A stretch of DNA of 64,000 bases from Otis tarda (taxonomy: Eukaryota > Chordata > Aves > Otidiformes > Otididae). The notes beneath the pieces were generated by a model that had not been told where the DNA came from, searched no databases, and worked only from the letters and a program-made list of their open reading frames with translations. This document shows, in pieces, positions 1 through 13,156 of this stretch (its first letter is position 1; each line of letters starts with the position of its first letter). Where the stretch lies: positions 16,915,501 to 16,979,500 of the forward strand of contig CM048560.1 in assembly GCA_026413225.1 (NCBI GenBank), written 5' to 3'. Position numbers and translations under genes: made by a program.

Positions 1-1458
1 CACAAAGCAAAGTATAAAGATAAAAGGGATAATTGCCAATTGTGATTAAATAAAATGGCTTTTATATTCCTATTCCTAAACTCTGGCTGTCAGTGAGTTC
101 TCTTAGAGAGATACCATCTTTCATCTTAGAAGAAGCTACATTTTATTGATGGGCAATACGCAATACAATATTTTTTAAAGCACTGGGTAACTCTTGGAAG
201 GTAAGATGCTATTTAATAAGCTTATCAGCATCTACCCTTGTTTTGTCAGGGCCTGGTTTGCCAAATGTTGCAAGAACATGTTGCAAGAACAAAATGAGCA
301 GACAAATAAAGTATCTTCCCACCTATTCTGTATGTTCAGTAGATAATGGGAAGTGCTTGTAGCCATAGGAACGCTCACCTGGATATACGGTAGAGAACAA
401 GCAGCCTAGGTTACAAGTTCTGCATTCATCCACCTGCAGCAGGGAGCTCTAGTGGATTTCACATCTCATTGTGAAGTTTCCTTATCTGCTCAAAAATGTT
501 CCTGAACTACATGGTACCTTTGAATTTTCATCATTGGCTGAATCTGACAACACTCTTGGTATCATATCTCTCTCTCACTCATCTTGAGCAGATCTTGTTA
601 GAGCAGATTAGAACTTGTTAAAGATTAATTCTTAAAGCATCCTCAAGCTTTCTTTTCCAACAAAGGAAACATCATTTATAGGCTCACACATAAACTTTGC
701 CCCTATCTTGAATACTTGCTGCCCTTTATAAATCTTAGATTTCTTCCCCTTCTGTGTGTTCAAAGGAGAGACTTTATTGCCTCCAGGGGTTGTTAAACTG
801 ATTGCAATACCACGTATTTAGAGCAGTTCAGTGGGAATCAAGCTGGTTCAATGCTGTCAGACCTAGAATATAGCTGTCAAATAGCATTACAAGTAAAACA
901 CCCTTGATAAGAAATAATGACCAAATGTCAATCTGTTTTTTACCAGCAGCACTACAGACTTAGCTTGCCAATGAAAAATGCAATATTTTGCACATTACAG
1001 TAGCTATGCTTTTGTGATGCCACATAGTAAAGGGTTTCAGTCTTCCAATTTAGCTTATTTTTAGATGATACAATTTGATCAAAAATGTGTGTCTCAGACC
1101 TACCTTGGATTCAAAGCAGCAATGCTTAAAGTCTTACCTTAACCTCCTTGCTCTCTTCTGTAAAAAATAAATAAATAAACCACCAAAAAAAATCCACCAC
1201 CCACAAAACCAACATATGCATTAAAAACTCATTAATTGTTATTTCCTAAATGTTAGCCATGCAGAAATTGTAACAGCCAATCAGTTTTAGATATCTGTAA
1301 CTTCACCCTACAATGCAATCCCAGTAGGTACTGTCATTTTTCTGATTGTTGTTTTTTAACGACTGCATTACGTACAAAATTATGACATTCCTTATTATTT
1401 TTTTCATAGATTGGAATATTTGTCACTTGTATGGAGAATTAATATGCAATAAATATTT

Positions 1459-1512
1459 TAATACTTAAATACTACTCCTATTGTAATACTTAAATACTTA
1501 CTACTCTAACAC
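1459..1512. repeat. Two-copy AT-rich tandem repeat, unit about 25 bp
   Basis: The 15-mer taatacttaaatact occurs at 1459 and again at 1484, each followed by a related CTACTC-type segment. It looks like a simple local duplication in AT-rich DNA. Confidence 0.5.
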
Positions 1513-4500
1513 TTAAGTCACCAGATGACAATACAGCATTTAAACGTGTATTCATTTTTGATAATGCTAAAAACATATAAAATTGATCCCATAAAAAAAG
1601 AACAAGCTTTAAAACTTACAATAAAAACGTTACCTAGACATGACTTAAGACTCATTTATCCAGATGTGATGGGGTTCAAAGTAATATGCTTAAAAACTTG
1701 GTTTAGATAAAGCAGGAGATATTTCAAAATGTCAGCAATAATTTGGGGTCACAGTTTCAGAATCTTGAAATGCTTATTCTGGCTATCTGGTAGAGATGCA
1801 AGAGGAATGATATATAAAGGAAGGACAATGAAAATCTAATGTCATGAATGAACAAATAACAGAGGGAAAACAAAACGCAATCCAAATGCTAAAGCACAGC
1901 AAGAATAAGAAGGTGGAAGCTAAATTGTGCCCTCCATGGCATTCAAAAAGGGCACCTGTTGGCAGCAGTGAATGCCCCACACATTTTACACAAGGTAAAA
2001 ATAATGCAACATGTTTAAAACAACATTAGTACTTTGACAGAAATCTACAAAAATAAAAAAAAATATTAAAAATTAAGAGGAATGTTAATATTGTCTCCCA
2101 TTTTAAACTTGCAAAATACTTTCCATCTCTGAAATACACGGTGAAAGGACAGACAGCATCTTTGTGTTACTGCCTTCAAACTTACACCCAATTTTTCCAT
2201 TTTGTAAACTTTTCCCCCGCATTTTATTAACCCACTATGAACAAAGAAGCCAAACTAATAGCCACCTGAGGTGTAACTGAAATAAACTTGTAGATGGCTG
2301 AATGTGGATTTCAAGTCTGCATATAGAGTGGAAAGAGGACAAGTCTGAAGAACTACCCCTAAGCTGACAGCTTTGATCATGCTGTACAAAATCTGAACAT
2401 TTCAGAGCTGATGAGCCACTACAAGTCCGTACATACCTATGCAATTCCCTGTCTTCAGTGAATCTACATGGTATGAAAGTAAACTCTGAAAATGAGCCAG
2501 AACAATTGAACAGAGGCTTTTAGTTTTATTTGGGGGGTTTTCTGGCAGATACTTTACTGTCAATTCCTGTTTTGAAACGTATGACTGTTGCCAGCTTCAG
2601 ACTCTAGTCTTCATTATCAGTCCATGGCTTTGAGCTCAGCCTGTCCCCTAAACTCATTACATGCTCACTGTGCAGTAACAGGCACTACTAGTACCAGGTA
2701 ATAGTATGAGCTAAACAGTACAAAATTATAATAATTCTAAAATATAAAAATACATTTCAATGTATTTAACGAAATAAATTCTACTGTCTGCATTAATGAT
2801 CAACATCCATTATTAATGGCTAAAGCACTGCATGGAGTATTCCCTTTTGGATGAATTAATAAGAATTAACTTCCACTTACACTTGCTTTTTTGCTTTAAT
2901 GCTTTTCCTGTTCCTCTTGTGAAATGTTTACAGCTCAGACATTGATGCTGGAGGAGTAACTGTTTTCAGACTCAATGTCATGATTTCATAACCACACTTA
3001 AGGAATCACAGGGGAACAGTGTCACTACTGAGTAATATGAATAATTTCACATTGCGAGATAAATGAGGCAAAGATGGGGCATTTATCCAAAAATCAATCC
3101 AGAGCCGCAGGCAAGACTCCCTTTCATTTCTTCTTCCTTAAGTGAAGTGGGAGATATCCATGTGTGATGTAATTTTGTTTCCATTTATACAATTCAGCAT
3201 GCAGTCTGTAATTACAAATTTTAGCACAAAGCAGCACAAGTTTCTCACTATGAATGTTGAAAAGTTGTCCTTCAATTGGTTTTACAAATTTTTTTTTTCC
3301 TGTATTGCAGCTACTTCACAACCAGTTAAACTGCACTGCAGGCAAGGTTCTTTTAAATTTATTTTTTTCTTAATTGAAAGTTTTATATTCATTTTGAATA
3401 ATTCAGAAAGAGCATCAACCAATGCACCAAACTGATAATCATTATTTAGCTTGATTTAAAAAAAAAAAAAAGTCAATAAAAAAATGGTTTGACCTGTATT
3501 TAAAAAAAAAAAATTAAAAAATAGAACTTTGCTGCCCTCTACCTGTCTGTGGGAGAAGACAGAAAAATCAGGACTATGAAGTTCCAGACTTTTCACAAAA
3601 TACTAAGAGCTCAGAATCCAGCTAAAATTACATGATCTGTCTTGATTAAGTAGAAAAATCAAAGTCACAATTATTGCCCCCATTTATTGAATTTAAATGA
3701 GGGAATGCTATAAAACTATTTGGAACATACAAAAAGCACGGCCAACCAGCTCTTTTGCTTATGACTAAACACAGAGTGCACAACTACCAAAGGAAGAATG
3801 ATTTTGAAAGGCTTTTAATTATATTCAGCTCGAAGTCACTGCCCCTAAATCACTCACTCATTTAATCATCCATTACTGGGGCTACCAACATGGCTTCACT
3901 CAGGCCAAAGCCACTTCATTTCTCTTCTGTTAAGTATTGTGTTCAGTGCATGCAGGACAAGATAACAGGCATGTTTCTACCTCTGCTTTCTCTCACAGGG
4001 GTACACAGTTCCTTTCCTTTTACAGGCTATATCCTTCAAACACTCTGTAGGTTTTCCTCTGTTATGAAAGGCAAGACCTGCAAAACAAGTTAGAAGAAAT
4101 CAGTCTGAGCCTCTGCTTCAGCTGATTTCCTTTCTGTTGTGTTAAACAGTCCTGAACATCCACGACTGCAATTCCTGAAACAAAAGAAAAAACCTCTCTT
4201 CCTTACTTTCCATCAGAAAGTCAAGCTGCATTTGTGCTAAACACTTGTGGTGACTACAGGATCAGCACAATCACTACAGTGCTCAGGTCAAACACTTATT
4301 TAGATGGCAATGGAGTTTTACCCCACCTTTTTACACCTGTACTTTGTTCATTGGTTTCTCTTAATGCCTGCTTAACTGAAACACCAGAGGGGAAAAGACT
4401 CCTCTTTGAATCCCCAGTAGCCTATCCATCTTACACTGTCATTGAACAGTGATAATAGCTTCCAATGAACACCTCCCGCGTCCCCAGTTAGCTCTAAAAA

Positions 4501-7500
4501 CAGGGAGACAGACAATGCTCTTAATATCATCATGGTTTAGAGCAAACAGCATAAACCAACTTTTGCTCATATGAAATTAAAAGTTAAGGAGACACTTTCC
4601 ACCCCCTGCCACCTCACCTTTTGGTAACTGAAGCCATCAGCCAAAAGTAGGCGTACACAGAACATACTGCAAGTCTGCTACATTTTAATGAAGTCCTCAG
4701 GTAAGACAGATGACTTGGGGTACTTGTACTGCACACTACAGCACACAGAGCTTGTCATGAACTTTAAAACATTATGAAGTGTTTGCATCTAGGGAATAAA
4801 AACACAGAAGCAAGATCCACTTTGTTAACTCCACTCTGACTTTGAAAGCCAGTATGAAGGAAAACAAGGAGCGTATACCTTCTCAGACATACCCTTGATT
4901 TACTCCTCTCTTCTGAGAGAAGCCCTCCTTCACACAGAGGGAGACCCCATCGATGTTTGTTCCAACATGTTTGATTCCAGTAACATTAACAACCCTTCAG
5001 ATCCAGCTGTTGCTGAAATAAAGGAATCTGCACAGAGAGAAAAAGTTACCTTTCACTAGGATTAATAACAGAACTTCTGAGAAGCTTGGCAGGAAGAGAG
5101 AGGGCTCCTGCTCTGGACAGCTTATAAAGATGCAAGAGGAGCACACGCTATCTGGAGAGCGAGAGGGAGCGAGGAGGCCTTCTCTCAGTCACGGTTTAGG
5201 TTCTACTCTCCGGCAAAGCTAACAAATCAACACTGATCATCTCAGGATTACACCAGGCTCTGCTGCCTACAACTGCAGAGGATAAAAAGCCTCCAATAAG
5301 TTCACTTGGGATCTCATTTTATTAACCACACTGCCACACAGAAACTACACCAGTGTGCTCCATTATAAAACCTTAAGACAGACAGCCAGACAGACTCGGC
5401 AATTTGGACTTTGTTGGATTTTTGTTTTAAATCTCGAGTTTGTTTTAAAGAACAATTCCTTTTTTTTTGTGAACTCCCCAGAAAGAAAGAAAAAAAAAAA
5501 AGCAAGGCTTTCAAGAGGACCTGAAAATCAGATGGGTTTCACATGACACAAAATAACTTTTTTTTTTTTTTTTTTTTACGGAAACCATGGAGAGCCACTT
5601 TGGAAATACAAGGACTGAAACACTCAAGAAGCAGAAAAGGAGTTAAATGAAAGCAGTATGTTCAACAAGAGAACACAAGTACAAACTAGGCATTTTATTT
5701 AAACATAAGTCCTGGAGTTATTAAGTCATAGTAGCAACAGAATGTGTGATTTTGTGGTAGGCTCTGTCCTGGAATATCAAAATACTTACAGCTGCTTTAA
5801 TGAACTTTTATAATTCCTTTATCTAATCAACCATTACTAAATTAATTTCTGCAAGACATTAGAAGTCTTTGGAAGAGCTAAATATAAGCAGAGAACCTTC
5901 AACCCCTATTCACTTACTTCTAAAGCAATACTTTGCTCTCATACCACCATATATTCACGGAGTTTCGTGGGTTTGGTGGTTTTTTCGGTTGGTTTTGTTT
6001 TGTTAACTACCAGTGCTCCCAAATAGTGGTCAAAGAAATAAGAAACTAGAAGTACCACAACAGAAACTTTTCAAAGCAATCCTTTCCCAACCCATAGAAA
6101 CTCTCCAAACTGAGAGATCAGTGTAAAGGACCTAACCCCTATGTTTCTAAGAAAGTATTTTAATCTCTGCTGATAGAACCAGAGTAACCTGAAGTCTGTT
6201 CTCCTGTGAAAGTCTTACGACGTTTTCTAATCAGCTCAGAGGAAAGGAACAAATACAAGCAGTTTTATGAGCACAGCTAAGGGTTTTATAGCAGTATCCC
6301 GCCAACTGCATGCCACCATGCTAAGTTCAACAAAACTAAAAGTAGAAATACAATATTGCTAGGGAATACCACTAGAGAAACATCTTATGAACATTCTGCA
6401 TTTGTATGCTTTTAACTGTAAATGTTAAAGAAAGCCAATCAGCTTACTTTTATGATAGTCTGACAATAAAGTCCAAAAGAACTTTACAAAAGATAGACAC
6501 CGACTTAAACTTCAGAAAAAATAAAAATCAAGTCCCTTATAATTAAGATTATTTTTCTTAAGTTAGGTAAAAGAACTCCACAATAATCTTGGAAAAAAAG
6601 AAATATGGCCAAGCTCCATTTGGAAACACAATATGGGTCCCAGGAACTAAACAGTTAAAAAAAAAAGTCTCTTACAGGAAGCAAGTAGAGGACTGAAAGT
6701 GTGTATTGGCATTCTTGTTTTGCATTTGGAGTGTGTTTATTTTAATCCCTTAAAATCTCAGATGCTTTAGTTTCTGGAATATGAAAGGTATACTGAAGTT
6801 GGATCTGTCTGGACTTAAGTGTTCAGTACTATAATTGCACCTGGATTAAAACATAGGTTCTACATTTAAAAATACTAGGAAAAAAGTTTGAGAAAAGTTT
6901 GAGGACCTGAAGAACGGCTAACTCTTTCTGTATTTTCTTTCAAAGATTAATACTTGCCTCTCTGTCCATACTTATGCTTCCAGCAACATTTATCATGATT
7001 CAAAGGTTGGAAAAAATAGTGAATGAACAACCGGGGATAGGGGGAGAAGAAGAAATCAGTCCTGTATAAAATATCCTTACCACTTTGATGAGAAATCAGA
7101 GACCATAAGTGGAAGCAACCTACTTCTGTTTGCTGAAGGTCTGGCCATATTTAACATCCCAAAAGTCATATTGTTGTGAATCTCCAGCTAAGAGGAATCT
7201 CTTGAGAGCAATAAAACTAATACAAATTAATGCTGACGCAAATTTCATTTTAGCTACCCAAAACTACATTAACGCATCATACACTTACATGAACATTGTA
7301 AGCCTACTAATGTCCATCTTCTCAACAGGCACAGTGGTTGGCTCTCATGTAAAAATAATTAGCAAACCAGTGTTTTGGCACAAAACTTTGCATGTTCTGT
7401 ATGGTTTTTTATGTACACATTCTTACAATCTCTAGGACTTTGCACTTACCGAGTTTTGCTGCAATTAAGCAAGACTAAAGAGACAATGATTATTTTACAT

Positions 7501-8280
7501 TTACTTTCAGAGCTTGAAATATTCCTTATTTACATTGTCTGATTACAAAACTCACCTTAATTCAAACAGCCTACCAGTTTAATAATCTTTAACTCTTTCA
7601 GTACAAATCCAAGTTTATTAGGGATGAATTTATAGGCTTCCATATTCAATTTGGGCAACTGAATCCTTTCTTTAAAATAAAAAAAAAAAAGATAGAGTCT
7701 CTATGGACACAGACACTTAAGCTTTAAACAGGATTTTCTCTCTGCCTTCCTGAATTCCCATCAGAGGAAGGATAGACTACAGGCCATAAATGTAGAGCTA
7801 TCTTTACAAAGGAGACTGAAATACAAGTCAAATATGACTTTGAATTTCCATTGGCTTGTCCTCTGCAAGTAAGCTATTCTTGTTTCTTCTGACAGATCAG
7901 TGTCCTATTAACTTTCTGGAGGAGCTGGGCAGAAGACTATCAGGTCTTAAAAATTTGCACAAGAAACTAATATGAAATTATAGATGAAAAGTAAAACAGT
8001 TTTGTTACATTCAGGTTCCATCTTTATGGATTAGCTTTCATAGAGCATGATGAAATTGTATTTCTCTATTATGAGAACTATCAGTTTTGTAAGAGATGAA
8101 ATGTCTGACACGATCTTAGTAAAACAGGCTGGGTGCTGCCCTGGCTGCGCTGCTGTCAGCGGTCTTGGTGTATTTAGGACTTCGCACAGAGCATACTACT
8201 TTTATCAAACCTGGGAGCGTTGTTTTCCATATACTCAATATATTTTTGTGGCAAAGAGCAAATCACTAAACTGAAGCAGT

Positions 8281-8460
8281 TTAATCTCCATTAAAGCTGA
8301 TGTAGAAAATAAAATTAGCCTGACAATTGTGTCAGCATTAAAACTGCTTGGATAAGCCACATGTAATCAAAGGCTGTTAGCATATGTGTAACACCTTGCA
8401 TTTAAAAACAGCCCTTTACACTTCATTAATCTCAAGGTTTAAAATAGATAATGGAGATTT
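8281..8460. promoter_or_regulatory. Possible conserved non-coding element (low confidence)
   Basis: This stretch is free of simple repeats. It has several homeodomain-type cores (TTAATC, CATTAA, AATTAG, TTAATCTC) mixed with moderately complex sequence, a texture often seen in vertebrate developmental enhancers. This is pattern recognition only; no alignment was possible. Confidence 0.2.
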
Positions 8461-11400
8461 AGGAGAAAATGAGTACTAGCTTTCAAGTAGATCCTTTCTT
8501 AGTTAAAATACATGTCAATGCTGTTATACAGACATGAAAGTTGCAAAAATAATACAGCTGAAGTGAATATAGCTAGAGATTACAAGGAGATTGCAAAGTC
8601 TGTAGGGCAGGGATCGTCTTCTGTCTGTGCTCTGAAATGCCTGCCAGGCTTTTGGGTGGTGTGAAAACACTGAGTATAAAGTAACATTTTCCTGAGGCAT
8701 GTGTAGCATAAAGGTCAATCAATCAATCACATTTTTCAAACTATGTCTCTTTGTGTTACAACAAGAATGTTGCTATTTCACAAGAGTATTTCAAAAACAG
8801 CTGTTATTTCAAAAAGTCAGTGTTGTATTCTCATCAAATTCAATAAAAAGCCAGGAAATCCCTGGAATTAGAAAATCTGTGCAGCTGCCCTCCTTACCGC
8901 TTATCCATGTGACATAGAAATGCAGATTGTGACTGCACTGTGCAGATCTGAGGAGTAAGTGCAGCCTTACAAGGTGCTTAGATTGAGTCTATTTCTTCTC
9001 ACTTAAAGTTACATTATGCTAGACTTAAGGCATGCTTTATTTACATGCATTCAATCTCTAGTGGGAGTTTATATACTGTGCACTGGATAATTCTCTAAGT
9101 GAACAACAGTCCAGCATCAAGAACAGTTTCATGCAGAATACAAATAGAAAGCATTAGACGACTACCTCGCAGGGACAGCGAGTTCCCTGGGCTTACGCTG
9201 GGGATGAGGATTGGTTGATCTGTTCACCCTCAGGGGCTGTCTGGAATTATAGATCAGGGACCTTATTGTCATACCCCAGCTGCTGCACAAAGCCACTAGA
9301 AGAAAGGAGATTTACGAGTATTTCAGCAGCACTGAACCAGGGATACAGAAGCTATACAACTGGGAGTACAGTGCCTCTAAATCTGTAGGCATTATGCAAA
9401 AAGAAAATGCAGAGTTTGGCGTCAAGGGAGCTCTCCCAGAGCAATAGGACATCTTTGTAAATTCTCTAAAGAATAAATTTAACAGTTATTAAAGAACAAC
9501 ACCCTGTTATTGCAGTCACTGAACTTTACATCACAAGGAAAGATGCAAGAGATTTTCAGAAAGACATCTGTCATTTAACAGTGACAGTGACCTCACGAGC
9601 AATTCAAATCTCCAGTGATGGAAACAAATTAACCCCTTGGTACACGGTGGGTTGAGAACTCCAGCATTACGACTGCTGCACGCTGTAACAGTACAGCCGA
9701 CAGGTTTTACCTTCAGACAAGCAGTAGATGGAATGAGATATATTTTTAAAATTATAATTGCTCTACATAAATATGACATTATTTAACATCATGCTGTTGA
9801 CAGTCTTTAAAAGGTGCAGGAGAATTTCATCAGGAGAAATAAACCCTTCACTGAAAAACATTTATAACTTAGTATTTAAGGACTGGGCACACAAGTAAGA
9901 AGGCTAACATCCTTTATATATATCCATTTCCCATGACAACTGGGTTTTATCAAGAGGGTATTCAGTCAGTCAGATTCAGAACTGGGGCACTGCAGAGAAC
10001 CTGTGTAATCTTTTCACTAGGAACTGGAACACCTTGGCCTGCAACCTGACCTGACCCTAACTCCTATACTTAGACCTAAGGAAACCCAGGGAAAAATACA
10101 AAATCTGCCTAAATGCTTGAGACATTCAGATGTCTCCTGGGCGAGAAGAGGGATGATGCCACAGAAACTACTCCATTCCAATGGCTCTAGTAGCCCCCAT
10201 GATACCTATGGAGAGTAGGACAGGAAAAGAAGCTCTAAGGAGTAATAGAGTAAGACCTTCAGCCCTGCTTGACCCCACCTCACTCTCTCTGCACTTCCAG
10301 ATAGAGAACTAGCACAAGACAAGACAAAGCATCCCTTCCTTCTGGGAAGGGTACCATACTCATTACTAGGCAAACTTTCACAGCGAGGGAAGGCAACTTC
10401 ATCTGTCCAATGTTGAACTCTACTGTAATTAATACTACCATCAATTAAGTTGGAAAGCTCAATTGCTTTTCTTGAATATTGTCTTGGCCTCACAACGCCT
10501 GCACTCTATATTCACTTCTTCCAAAGGAAAACACTTAAGAGATGCAGTGGAAAGTCTACATTAAGAGTCTGGTAGAGAACTCGGGTCTCAAACTGTTTAT
10601 AGTTTCATCAGTCTTTTGAGGGACATGACCATCACGTAGCATCACAGACTGCTTAGTAGTCAACAGGACTGTTCCTTCCCCGCCCCGCACCTTTTTAAAG
10701 TTGTTTACTGTGGCATTTAACAAGTCCATTAATTATCACAAACAGAAACAAAGAGTTACAGCAGTAGACAAAGACTGAAAAACAGGGTAATAGCATATAG
10801 GGCCCCACACTATACCAATGAAATCAGTTTTAGGCCTTTAAAATAAAATGTGTCAGAGATAGTGTAAGATTCACCCTTGTCTGAATAATAACAGTTAAAG
10901 TAAGTTAGCTTTCTAAAATACATATTCTAGCCCAATGAAAACATACTTGATCAGCAAGCAAAACACAGTTGACATTAGCTAGGAGAGCAACACAACAGTG
11001 GTCCTCTCGAGCCTTATTACATCTATGGCCTCAACAGCACATGCCACTGTACTCCAGGTAAACAGTGACTGCATGCTAAACAAGTCACTGATCTGCCACC
11101 ACAGTCCCCTCCCTAAGAGTAATTAGCTTCCAGATGGATGCCTGCAACAGAATAAAATATTCAGACAACATAAAGCACATTCAGATCTTAAGGCAACTGT
11201 AAATTGTTCACTGTCGCATGTGCAGTAGCTACATGCTTATCTTAGCTCTATGTTCTGGGAAATCCAAACAGGCTCCAACATGTTTCAGTCATCTCAGTGT
11301 GAAAAGAGGAAGACTGATTTACAGGAACTCTAAGAAGAACCTTACTGATCAATGGTTCAATGGTACAGCAACCTTACAGACAGACAACAAAAGAAAATAA

Positions 11401-13132
11401 AAGGACCTGGACCACAATGTTATTAGCTGGTGATGTATCTTACGACCTTTCGGAAGTGAAAAGATCGAAAAGCATTGTACATTGAGCAAGATGCTCTTTT
11501 TAAAATTGAGCATCTAGACTCTTGCAGCCCTTTTCCTAAGTCCGTATAGCTATTCTGTTCTAACAATCTTTGACAAATATCAATTTAAATATGTAGCAGG
11601 TTGTGCTTATTCACAATATAAGCATTCCTCCTGCCACCATATTATCCATTCTTGGCTTTTTTGGTATCCTACAAAAGCTCCCAACATTGACTTACCTTCA
11701 CAGCTTTGGATATACAGAGAACCCTACAAGCACAGAAGGAGTTTGGAATATGCATGTGCTAAAGTCCATGAAGATGTATGGGGTAAAAAAGAGTGAGGAT
11801 GGCAAGTCTCCATAAAAGAACAGGCACATTTAGTGTGAAGATTCAAGCGTTTGACCTGCAGGGGACCACAAAGGCAAGCCCATTATTTATTCCTTGTTCT
11901 GCCGTAACACCTGGTATTCTTCAATCCTGAGAAAAAATAAAAATCACCACACTTCTGCATACAGGCAGAACTTTGTTTTAAACCAAAAAGAATCACAGGA
12001 CAGTAGGAGGTCTGAGGGTCTTGTTAAGCAGCTTTCCCTTTTATGTTTTTGCCTCAGCAGATTTTGATGCTCCAGTTCACCCTTTAGGTATTTATTCCTT
12101 TTCCTGTGGGCATCAGCTTTGAAGTACCAAAGGATAGGATGAGGAAAGCTCAGATTTGTAGAAAAAGATCAGAAGCTCTTTTGTTTTAGATGTTGGACTT
12201 CAGTTTATAGATGTTTTTATTTATAAAGAAAGACTTATTCATTGGCTAGCTATATTTAAAACCAGTCAAATCTATTTAAAGATAGCTGAATCAAGCTGCA
12301 GGACTTCATACAGTTAATTACTTTTAACAAGTACAATACTGTAAGCCCAAGCACTTAGGACAATTTTAGAAATTAACTTAAAAGCAAATTGAACAGATTA
12401 TATGTTATTCATTCATATACTTAACACAGAACAAACCTTCACTACTAACAAACCTGATGTAAAATTTCCTCATCACAGGCTTTAGACTCACGGGTATGTG
12501 GGACTTACAAAGCTTTTTCCTTGCTTTAAGTTGGGAGGAAGCATCTAGGAGAGACTAAACTCTGACTGTTATAAGCACTGCTTACAATAAAGTTTCTCCC
12601 TACAGTCCTAGAAGCTGAGTGCGTGAGGACTTCATTTAGTGGATGGATAACCAATTGAAGAAAAGCTCTGGATTCTCTATTTTAGTGCTGCTTAAGAAGA
12701 GCAGGAGGCATTCCAGCATCTGAAAAATATTGGAAGATTGGATTGGCATTTAAAGAAAATGCTTGATATTTTTTTGTAAAGACCATTGGCAGAAGATGGT
12801 AAGAAAAATGTATAGTTAGTAATTCAGCAAGCTGAAAACTCATTTAATTTATTCATAACTGTAAGCAATACAGGAAAAGCCAAAAGAATCTACAGGCTCA
12901 TTTGAAGACTTAAATCTTTTGTATAGCATGAAAACAAGCCAATACATGGGTATGCTAACTGTCCTACAGTTACACTGTGTAGCAAAAAATAATGGCATAC
13001 AAAAAGCCTAGTGCATTTGGGCTGCAATACACATAAGAACACATGCATATGGTAGTTATTCAGTATGTATAAGTTGCAAGGATCATATTTCTTTCTACTG
13101 TACTGTATTTGCCACCTTGCAAGTTCAACCCT

Positions 13133-13156
13133 AAACAAACAAACAAACAAACAAAG
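13133..13156. repeat. (AAAC)6 microsatellite
   Basis: Six uninterrupted AAAC units in the downstream flank, followed by AAAG. Confidence 0.85.
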
